A stretch of 61,877 nucleotides of DNA. Origin: Hanstruepera neustonica. GTDB lineage: Bacteria > Bacteroidota > Bacteroidia > Flavobacteriales > Flavobacteriaceae. Every line of letters begins with the position of its first letter. Position 1 is the stretch's first letter. The notes below the pieces were generated by a model, which worked only from the letters and a program-made list of their open reading frames with translations, made no database searches and was not told the origin of the DNA. Made by a program: the position numbers and the translations under genes. Of this stretch, positions 52,191-60,300 are shown piece after piece. The stretch lies in NCBI RefSeq assembly GCF_002895005.1, contig NZ_POWF01000005.1:1-61877 (forward strand). Direction: 5' to 3'.

Positions 52191-53309
52191 CTAGTAAAGT
52201 GCCTTTTTTATGGTCATGGACTTCGAGACAGTTTCCTGCCATTCTCGTTCTGGTTCAGAATCTCCAGTGATTCCTCCTCCTACATAAATGAGTGCTTCAT
52301 TATTTTTCAATTGCATACAGCGTAAATTGACAAATAAGTTAGAAACGTTTCGGATTGCTGAATAGGCATTGTTTTCTATGTTCTGCCTATTTCTATTTCT
52401 TGAAATCTGTTCCTTAAAATTGAGCTCTCCTAAATACCCCGTGTAAAATTCTCTATCATAACCTTCCTCCTTTAAAATAAATTGCTTGGCTGGTTCTTTA
52501 GGAAAACCACAAACCGCTGGAGTTGGATGTAAGGCATTAACTATGTGTTCCAAATTGTTCGATTTAAGCGTACCATAAATTAAGGATTTTAAATGTACCA
52601 AATTGCCAGCTTGTACGGTTTTTGGATCCGACACATGTAAAGCTGCTGTTGAGTCCTGCAATTGAGATACAATATAATCCGTTACAATTTGTTGTTCATT
52701 TTTTTCTTTAACCGACCATTGAGCCAAATTAACTTGAGATTGTAAAGTTCCAGCCAATGACATCGTCTCAAAATAATTGTTAGATATTTTTATTAAGGTT
52801 TCCGGTGTGGCACCCAACCACAACCCTACTTTGGGATGGAACCAGCAATAAACAAAAGCTTGAGAATAATTGTCAAGTAAGCGTTTAAATAGTTCAATGG
52901 GATTATTTTCTTGGAGTTTCACCATATCAACTCGAGACAAAACCACCTTTTCAAAATGACCTTCCTTAATGGTATTTATACCTTTACTAACTAATTGAAT
53001 GTGATGGTCTCTTTGGTTGCTATCATATAATTCACCTTTTTCTAGGGAATTAACATCTACATTATTTGATTTATGATAGTCACTTTGAATACATTCAGAA
53101 TCTTCCAAAGGAATAATAACGGTATCATTTGAACTGTCAAAAGGAGCCAATACAAATCCACTAGAAGTAAAATCCCTTAAAATATGAAGTGCCTCTGTGT
53201 TTTGTAGTAAACTGAAAAGTGTATTCTCGTTGGGTTTTTTATAGGCAACAAACGGTAACTTATTTGTAAATTGGTTTTCTAACTTCTTAAAGAAAAGGTT
53301 TGAATCCAT
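52191..53309 (-). CDS. menF: Isochorismate synthase
   Basis: A 372-residue chorismate-binding protein. FEKVVLSRVDMVKL and YCWFHPKVGLWLGATPETLIKI start the core; the late motifs VNALHPTPAVCGFPKE and FYTGYLGEL with the final IYVGGGITGDSEPEREWQE are those of isochorismate synthases. It converts chorismate to isochorismate, the first committed step of menaquinone synthesis. The thioesterase gene ends 2 bases before its start. Confidence 0.92.
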   Translation of the reverse strand: MDSNLFFKKLENQFTNKLPFVAYKKPNENTLFSLLQNTEALHILRDFTSSGFVLAPFDSSNDTVIIPLEDSECIQSDYHKSNNVDVNSLEKGELYDSNQRDHHIQLVSKGINTIKEGHFEKVVLSRVDMVKLQENNPIELFKRLLDNYSQAFVYCWFHPKVGLWLGATPETLIKISNNYFETMSLAGTLQSQVNLAQWSVKEKNEQQIVTDYIVSQLQDSTAALHVSDPKTVQAGNLVHLKSLIYGTLKSNNLEHIVNALHPTPAVCGFPKEPAKQFILKEEGYDREFYTGYLGELNFKEQISRNRNRQNIENNAYSAIRNVSNLFVNLRCMQLKNNEALIYVGGGITGDSEPEREWQETVSKSMTIKKALY

Positions 53310-53311
53310 AG

Positions 53312-53746
53312 CTATTTATTGCGTGGCAAGGATATCGTTGAAAGCCTACAAACCGAAATTAAATTATCATGATCATCAGTTACTCGAATATCCAATAATT
53401 GGGTGGTTCTTCCTTTATGTAAAAAAGTAGCTTTGGCGTATACATGACCGTTTTTAACACTTTTCAGGTGGTTAGCTGTAATTTCAATACCGCGAACAAA
53501 GACTTCTTCCAAATTGGAAAATAGATGTGACGCAAAACTACCAACACTTTCAGCTAAAGCCGCAGTGGCTCCACCATGTAAAACACCATCAGGCTGATAA
53601 ACTCTTTCATTGACAGGCATTTTTGCTACTAAATAATCATCACCAAAATCTGTAATGGATATTTCAAGCGTTTCCATAAGGGTATGCTTACATACTTCGT
53701 TAATTTGTTTTAATTTATCTTCTTTAGATAATTGCATAAAATTCAT
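53312..53746 (-). CDS. menI: PaaI-type hotdog thioesterase, probable DHNA-CoA thioesterase
   Basis: A 144-residue single-domain hotdog protein. PDGVLHGGATAALAESVGSFAS is the signature helix region with the catalytic acidic residue, as in the YdiI/MenI and PaaI enzymes. Its position, 2 bases upstream of menF and at the head of the men operon, supports hydrolysis of 1,4-dihydroxy-2-naphthoyl-CoA made by MenB. The gene symbol rests on context; another acyl-CoA substrate is possible. Confidence 0.8.
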   Translation of the reverse strand: MNFMQLSKEDKLKQINEVCKHTLMETLEISITDFGDDYLVAKMPVNERVYQPDGVLHGGATAALAESVGSFASHLFSNLEEVFVRGIEITANHLKSVKNGHVYAKATFLHKGRTTQLLDIRVTDDHDNLISVCRLSTISLPRNK

Positions 53747-53774
53747 GTATTTTTAAAACGAATTGTAAAAATAC
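53747..53774. promoter_or_regulatory. Palindrome in the divergent men/hydrolase promoter
   Basis: GTATTTTTA (53747-53755) and TAAAAATAC (53766-53774) are a perfect 9-bp inverted repeat with a ten-base spacer, centred in the 44-base gap between the divergent menI and hydrolase genes. It may be an operator or a hairpin in both leaders. No promoter elements could be placed with confidence in such a short gap. Confidence 0.45.
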
Positions 53775-53790
53775 GAAACCAGACCCAAGA

Positions 53791-54444
53791 ATGCACCTAT
53801 CAGAAAAAGAAATATCCTATCAAACCACAAACAGTTTTAGCACGCTAAATTCTCTTACCAAAAAAACCAAAACAGTCTGGTTTGTTTGTCATGGTATGGG
53901 CTATTTAAGTCGCTACTTTTTGCGGTATTTTGAAAGCTTAAACGCAGATGAAAATTATATTATTGCACCTCAAGCTCCAAGTAAATATTATATTGGCCCA
54001 AAATTCAGACATGTTGGTGCCAGTTGGTTGACCAAGGAAAATACATCTAAAGAAACTGACAATGTCATGCGCTATTTCGATGCTGTTTTTGAATCTGAAA
54101 ATATTCCATCCGACAAAAAATTCATTATTTTAGGTTATTCGCAAGGCGTTAGTGTGGCTATGCGCTATATGGCCAAAAGAAAATTACAACCTGATCAATT
54201 AATTTTACATTCAGGAGGTATTCCCATTGAATTGACATCTGAAGATTTTAGTTACTTTAAGGGTGACGTTTATTTGGTTTATGGGGATAGTGATGAATAT
54301 TTGAATCAAGACCGTATAGATCAAGAAATTGAAAAATCTAAATTACTTTTTGGAGATAAGGTAGCTATTATGCCATTTGAAGGTGGACATATTGTGAATA
54401 CAAACCTCATTAAATCCATTTCAAATCAACTTTCAACGAACTAA
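53791..54444 (+). CDS. Alpha/beta hydrolase (carboxylesterase type)
   Basis: A 217-residue alpha/beta hydrolase. WFVCHGMGYLSRYF is the oxyanion strand-loop, FIILGYSQGVSVAMRYM the nucleophile elbow (GYSQG), LVYGDSDEYL carries the acid and FEGGHIV the histidine, giving a full Ser-Asp-His triad in the phospholipase/carboxylesterase branch. It is divergent from the men operon. A MenH role has been considered (see findings), but the sequence is nearer to general esterases. Confidence 0.85.
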   Translation: MHLSEKEISYQTTNSFSTLNSLTKKTKTVWFVCHGMGYLSRYFLRYFESLNADENYIIAPQAPSKYYIGPKFRHVGASWLTKENTSKETDNVMRYFDAVFESENIPSDKKFIILGYSQGVSVAMRYMAKRKLQPDQLILHSGGIPIELTSEDFSYFKGDVYLVYGDSDEYLNQDRIDQEIEKSKLLFGDKVAIMPFEGGHIVNTNLIKSISNQLSTN

Positions 54445-55019
54445 TGAAAGATATAACGTTAGAAAACGAACGCGTGAAACTATCGCTGTTAGATTTGAGC
54501 AATTATAAACACTTGATTGCTATTGCCAATGAAAAGGATTTGATATTTTATTCGCCTTCTGATATTTCAACTCCTGAAAAACTAAAGGACTATGTAGCCA
54601 TTGCTGTGGATGGTTTTTACCAACAGACAACCATTCCATTTTTGATTTATGACAAAATCAAACAGGCTCATGCTGGCAGTACCCGTTACGGATTAATAAA
54701 CTGGAAAAATAAAGTACTCCACATTGGCTGGACGTGGATTGGTCATGATTTTCAAGGAACGGATTTGAATAAACACATGAAATTTTTAATGCTGCAATAT
54801 GCGTTTGAATCCATGAAGTTTGAAAAAGTAGAGTTTAGAATTGATGAACGCAACATCAAATCACGTAAAGCTGTAGAAAAAATTGGCGCCACATTGGAAG
54901 GTATTCTGCGTAAAGACACCTTAATGCTCGATGGATTTAGGCGCAGTACCTGTTGTTATGGTATCTTGAAAGAGGAATGGGAATATTTAAAAGCAACGGT
55001 ATTTATAGATATACATTAA
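54444..55019 (+). CDS. RimJ/RimL-type GNAT acetyltransferase
   Basis: A 191-residue GNAT protein. LENERVKLSLLDLSNYKHL is the typical N-terminus, WTWIGHDFQGTDLNKHMKFLMLQYAFE the acetyl-CoA-binding region and FRIDERNIKSRKAVEKIGATLEGILRKD the C-terminal block of the family that acetylates protein N-termini and small amines. Its start overlaps the hydrolase stop by one base (TAATG), indicating translational coupling. Confidence 0.88.
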   Translation: MKDITLENERVKLSLLDLSNYKHLIAIANEKDLIFYSPSDISTPEKLKDYVAIAVDGFYQQTTIPFLIYDKIKQAHAGSTRYGLINWKNKVLHIGWTWIGHDFQGTDLNKHMKFLMLQYAFESMKFEKVEFRIDERNIKSRKAVEKIGATLEGILRKDTLMLDGFRRSTCCYGILKEEWEYLKATVFIDIH

Positions 55020-55021
55020 AA

Positions 55022-55051
55022 AAGGCTATCTTTTTCAGATAGCCTTAAATT
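55022..55051. terminator. Terminator between convergent genes
   Basis: AAGGCTATCT (55022-55031), loop of five, AGATAGCCTT (55037-55046), followed by AAATTTTTCTTTT. It ends the hydrolase-GNAT pair and lies beyond the end of the FAS1 gene. Confidence 0.85.
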
Positions 55052-55071
55052 TTTCTTTTTCATCGTAAGTA

Positions 55072-56064
55072 TTATGGTAATAGGACACGATCAATAACAT
55101 GTACAACACCATTTGTGGCTTGCACATTAAGTAATTCTGGAACTAGTCCAACTTCTCGATTATTGGCATCGGTTAAAGTTAATGTAATTAAATCTAGTTG
55201 AAAGTCTCCATTAAGAGTCGTTACTGGACCACTAGATAAATCACTTGAGTAAACACGACCGCCTACAACATGATAAAGCAATACATTTGCCAAAAGTTCA
55301 ATATCTTCAGGTGTGTCAAAATCCTCCAGACTATCGTAGCCATCTAATTCAGATAACACAGCAACAAAGGCATCATTAGTTGGTGCAAAAACCGTGTAAG
55401 GTCCATTATTAGCTATAACTGTATCCAAACCTGTTAATTCTAAAACATCAACAAGTATTGAAAACTCTGGATCAAAACTTTCAGCTAATTCCAACAAATT
55501 ATCAGAAGGTGGCAACAAAACTTGATCTATAACATGAATAACACCGTTTCTTACCTGAACATCAGCAGCAATGACATTTGATTCATTAATCATAACGCCA
55601 TTTTCTAAATTTACTTGAACGGCTGCTCCATTGAGTGTTGGAACAAACCCATTCATCAAATCACTACTGAATACTATATCTCCCAAAACATGATATAGCA
55701 GTATTTCTTCCAAATTGGGAACAGTAGTGATATTTCTTTGGTTGAGACCCAAAGCTTCAAAAGCTTCATCAGTTGGAGCAAAAACAGTCAATCGATTAGA
55801 AGAAACAACTCCTGCTAAACCGGTTCTGGCCAAAGCAACATTTAAGGTCTTGAAAGTAGGTCTTGAATTTCTTCTGTCGGTTGTTTCCGGCGTATCATAA
55901 CTTTTTAGTACTTCTACAATAGACGGTTCCGTTGTATTTAATTCTATTGCATCGGTTTCTTCAGTACTACATGAAACTATACTTAAAGTCAGAAGAAGAG
56001 TGAGTAAAGAAAATGGAATAAATAAATTTAGATTGGGGAATTTGAAAAGCTTAATTGGTTTCAT
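55072..56064 (-). CDS. Lipoprotein with two fasciclin (FAS1) domains
   Basis: A 330-residue surface lipoprotein. Signal peptide with lipobox IVSC (Cys32). Two FAS1 domains of about 130 residues follow, each with the paired H1/H2 motifs: first LTVFAPTDEAFEAL ... YHVLGDIVFSSDL ... GVIHVIDQVLLP, then YTVFAPTNDAFVAV ... YHVVGGRVYSSDL ... GVVHVIDRVLLP. FAS1 domains mediate cell adhesion or matrix binding. I used the ATG at 56064; another at 56076 adds four residues. Confidence 0.9.
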   Translation of the reverse strand: MKPIKLFKFPNLNLFIPFSLLTLLLTLSIVSCSTEETDAIELNTTEPSIVEVLKSYDTPETTDRRNSRPTFKTLNVALARTGLAGVVSSNRLTVFAPTDEAFEALGLNQRNITTVPNLEEILLYHVLGDIVFSSDLMNGFVPTLNGAAVQVNLENGVMINESNVIAADVQVRNGVIHVIDQVLLPPSDNLLELAESFDPEFSILVDVLELTGLDTVIANNGPYTVFAPTNDAFVAVLSELDGYDSLEDFDTPEDIELLANVLLYHVVGGRVYSSDLSSGPVTTLNGDFQLDLITLTLTDANNREVGLVPELLNVQATNGVVHVIDRVLLP

Positions 56065-56224
56065 AGTATCTAGCATTTTTATTAATATTCCTCAAGATAC
56101 TAATTTTGTCTAACTAAATAAAATATTTGTTAGACATTTTATTCTTATAATAACATAACTAAAATTTATTATTTTATTTTAAGAATAATTTTTATGAATG
56201 ATAAATTCCAAAAATGCCGAATAA

Positions 56225-57172
56225 TTAGTTCGTTAGTTTTTTTATGATGTCTTTGACTGGTAAAATTGAAGTAGTATGTTCAATACTTGGGCCAGCAACC
56301 CATACCGTTTTATAGGTAGCTTTTAGGGCGGCTTTTTCTGTTGCTTTCATACCTATATAAAAACGAAGCATTTTAACCCACTTTTTTAATTTTCGGTTTT
56401 TGTTTAAAAGTCTTTCTATCCAAGGAGATTTTGTACCAATTTTTTGAACATAAGGCGTATTAATGACTGTACAGGGCGTTCCCGAAATACGTTCAGTGAC
56501 AACAATATCGTTTTCTCCATAATCAACACATGCCTGCTTATATTCTTGAGTAACATTGGCCTCTACTGACGCAATGAAAGGACTACCAACTGAAACCCCA
56601 TCAGCACCGTAACCAAGTATTTTGTCTATATCTGCTTTACATCCGACACCACCAGCTGAAATTATTGGAATGGTTAATTCCTTTTTTAATTGCTTTATTA
56701 AATCTTCTGGGGACAAATTACCTCGATGTCCGCCAGCTTGATTATTGACAGCAATGGCAGCATCTGCACCCAATTGTTCTACTTTTCTTGCAAAGTGTAA
56801 ATCAGTAACATCACAAAACACTTTAATGCCTACCGCATGAGCTTCCCTAATGGTTTCTTCAGGACTACCTAATGAGGTAATAATAAAATCACAACCTTCT
56901 TCACAGAGAACCTGCAATTGTTCTTTATATTTAATATTTGACTTATTGACTATTAAATTAAAGCCAAACGCCCCACCTGTAACCTTTGCAGACTTTAGTT
57001 CCTTAATGGCATTTCTTAATTCAGGTAAGGTTCTATAATTTAATGCTGGTATGCAACCCGCAATCCCTGATTCCATAGCTTCAATAACCATGGATGTGTT
57101 AGAAACCAAAAACATAGGAGCCTGAATAATGGGATAATTAATATTCAATATTTGGGTGAGTTTCGTTTTCAT
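56225..57172 (-). CDS. Nitronate monooxygenase (2-nitropropane dioxygenase-like)
   Basis: A 315-residue FMN-dependent TIM-barrel protein starting LNINYPIIQAPMFLVSN. Flavin-binding glycine-rich segments are AGGHRGNLSPEDL, PIISAGGVGCKADI and GYGADGVSVGSPFI. It would oxidise nitronates; some homologues are enoyl reductases of the FabK type, but the size and AVNNQAGGHRG motif favour the nitronate group. It is monocistronic. The 57173-57340 gap holds only the terminator below. Confidence 0.88.
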   Translation of the reverse strand: MKTKLTQILNINYPIIQAPMFLVSNTSMVIEAMESGIAGCIPALNYRTLPELRNAIKELKSAKVTGGAFGFNLIVNKSNIKYKEQLQVLCEEGCDFIITSLGSPEETIREAHAVGIKVFCDVTDLHFARKVEQLGADAAIAVNNQAGGHRGNLSPEDLIKQLKKELTIPIISAGGVGCKADIDKILGYGADGVSVGSPFIASVEANVTQEYKQACVDYGENDIVVTERISGTPCTVINTPYVQKIGTKSPWIERLLNKNRKLKKWVKMLRFYIGMKATEKAALKATYKTVWVAGPSIEHTTSILPVKDIIKKLTN

Positions 57173-57292
57173 AGAAGAAATATTTACAGCAAATATAACT
57201 AATTTATTATGCGTGCATAATTAAAATAACGAAATGACAAAAGATAAAATAATGAATCGGATGACTAATAAATTCGAAAATTCTTAAAAATA

Positions 57293-57321
57293 AAAAGGTG
57301 GTCCAAAGACCACCTTTTTTA
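57293..57321 (-). terminator. Terminator of the large repeat protein gene
   Basis: AAAAAGGTGGTC-CAAA-GACCACCTTTTT (57293-57320) lies 20 bases beyond the stop at 57341, with A and T tracts on both sides. Confidence 0.9.
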
Positions 57322-57340
57322 AATTTATGAACTATCTAAA

Positions 57341-60300
57341 TTAGTTTTTCTTCATAATAATCTTCTTAATATCGACACCACTTTTGGTTGTCATTCTAAC
57401 GAAGAGAATATGATCTGATTCTTCAGACATGTCAATTTGCATAGTCTCATCAGTACCAGCTTTATAATTCTGTTTAATCTCTCTTTTCAAGATTATGCCA
57501 CGCATATTCAAGACTTCTACTGTTACATCACTGTCAATATCTAATTCGTAATTAACGTTCAATGTATTAGTATTTACTGTTTGGTATGTTCTAAATCCAA
57601 AGTTAGAGAATGATGTGTATGCACCAGTAAATCCGCCATTACTTGAAGGGTCTTGATCACTGCATTCTACACCTTCATCCGGTATATAACTACCACCTTC
57701 ATTTTCAGAAACAGAACATTGACATACCACTTCACAAGTTACTGCGTGAACAATAACATACAATGGTCCAGATGCTGCAACAGGGCCTACTGTGTAACTA
57801 GAAACATAATCTAAATCACCTGAAGGATTAAAATTATATTGACCTGGCGCTACAGTATAGACTTCTCTCCTACCACGTATCTGTGTTGGATACTTTTCAC
57901 AACCAATGTATACATGTGCTTCATTCATGACATAGCCTTCATACATGTTTATATTGACAGTTATATATCCATCTCTATATATGATTTCAGCATTGCCTAC
58001 AGGAGTTCTGTTACTTATATCACAATGAGCAGCACCAGCATACATATCCATCATGTAGGAGCTTTTCGATTCTCCCTCAATGTAATTAGTCCATCCCCAT
58101 CTACTAAATCGTGGAATAAAGCATTCACTTCCTTTTATTAAACGCCCGAAAGCGGTTTCACAGTTTTCAAACTCATCAACAGTCCAAGTATAAGTTATAC
58201 TTAATTCATCGGAATTACCGCATGAGTCTGTGTAAGTTGCTGTCCATGTTTGTGAAAAATCACATCCATCTCGCATGGGGCCATCAGTAGAAGGATCTAA
58301 AAACATTTCTCCATCTAAACAGTTATCTTCAACCTTAAACATTGGAGGTACTATTTCTGGATTACATCCAATATCGCCACTACTACAATCTGATGTTATA
58401 ACTGGGTCTTCGGTATCTACAGTCCAAGTGTAAGTCACACTTACCTCTTGAGCAGCATTGCCACAACCATCGCTGTAGTTTGCTGTCCAAGTTTGGCTGT
58501 ATGCACATCCTTCATTAGTTGGACCTTCGGTACTTGGAACTAAAGGTATCTCAATGTCTACACAGTTGTCTTCTGCCTTAAATTGTGGCGGTACGATCTC
58601 TGGATTACAGCCTAAATCGCCACTGGTTCCATTTGTTGTTATGATTGGAGCTTCAGTATCCACAGTCCAAGTGTAAGTCACGCTTACCTCTTGAGCAGCA
58701 TTGCCACAAGCATCGCTGTAGTTTGCTGTCCAAGTTTGGCTGTATGCACATCCTTCATTAGTTGGACCTTCGGTACTTGGAACTAAAGGTATCTCACTGT
58801 CTACACAGTTGTCTTCTGCCTTAAATTGTGGCGGTATGATCTCTGGATTACAACCTAAATCGCCACTGGTTCCATTTGTTGTTATGATTGGAGCTTCAGT
58901 ATCCACAGTCCAAGCGTAAGTCACGCTTACCTCTTGAGCAGCATTGCCACAAGCATCGCTGTAGTTTGCTGTCCAAGTTTGGCTGTATGCACATCCTTCA
59001 TTAGTTGGACCTTCGGTACTTGGAACTAAAGGTATCTCACTGTCTACACAGTTGTCTTCTGCCTTAAATTGTGGCGGTACGATCTCTGGATTACAACCTA
59101 AATCGCCACTGATCCCATTCGTTGTTATTATTGGAGCTTCAGTATCTACAGACCATGTAAATGTGATACTTAAAGGTTCTGCAGCATTGTCACATGGATC
59201 TGTATAATTCGCTGTCCATGTCTGACTGTATGCACAACCGTCATTGGTTGGACCTTCTGTTGAAGCTTGTAATTCCACTTCACCAGCACAGTTATCATCT
59301 GCCTTGAATGTTGGTGGTACGATCTCTGGGTTACAGCCTAAATAACCACTTTCACTATCAGATGTGATAACTGGCACTTCCATATCTACAGTCCAAGTAT
59401 AGGTAATACTAGCCTGAACTGCTACATTATCGCAACCATCTGTATAATCTGCTGTCCAAGTCTGGCTATATGAACAACCGTCATTAATTGGACCCGATGT
59501 TACTGCATCAACTGGCATATCTTGACCTAAACAGTTGTCGCTAACGCTGAACGTTGGCGCCACTACTTCTGGATTACATCCTAAATCGCCGCTAACAGCA
59601 TCCGTTGAAATAACAGGTGCTTCTGTATCTACAGTCCAGGTATAGGTTATACTAGCTTGTACTGCGGCATTATCACAACCATCTGTATAATCTGCTGTCC
59701 AAGTCTGGCTGTATGAACAACCGTCATTCGTTGGACCTGATGTTACTGCATCTACTGGCATATCCTGACCTAAACAGTTATCACTTACGCTAAAGGTTGG
59801 TGCTACCACTTCTGGATTACATCCTAAATCGCCACTCACAGCATCCGTTGAAATAACTGGTGCTTCTGTATCTACAGTCCAGGTATAGGTAATACTAGCT
59901 TGTACTGCGGCATTATCACAACCATCTGTATAATCTGCTGTCCAAGTCTGGCTGTATGAACAACCGTCATTCGTTGGACCTGATGTTACTGCATCAACTG
60001 GCATATCTTGACCTAAACAGTTGTCGCTTACGCTAAACGTTGGTGCTACCACTTCTGGATTACATCCTAAATCGCCACTCACAGAATCCGTTGAAATAAC
60101 TGGTGCTTCTGTATCTACAGTCCAGGTATAGGTTATACTAGCTTGTACTGCGGCATTATCACAACCATCTGTATAATCTGCTGTCCAAGTCTGGCTGTAT
60201 GAACAACCATCATTCGTTGGACCTGATGTTACCGCATCAATTGGCATATCCTGATCTAAACAGTTGTCGCTAACGCTAAAGGTTGGTGCTACCACTTCTG

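Noticed and set aside
57839-58141. Plus-strand 100-codon frame antisense to the large repeat protein
   Set aside because: It is in the shadow of a strongly coding frame and lacks any start context or family features.
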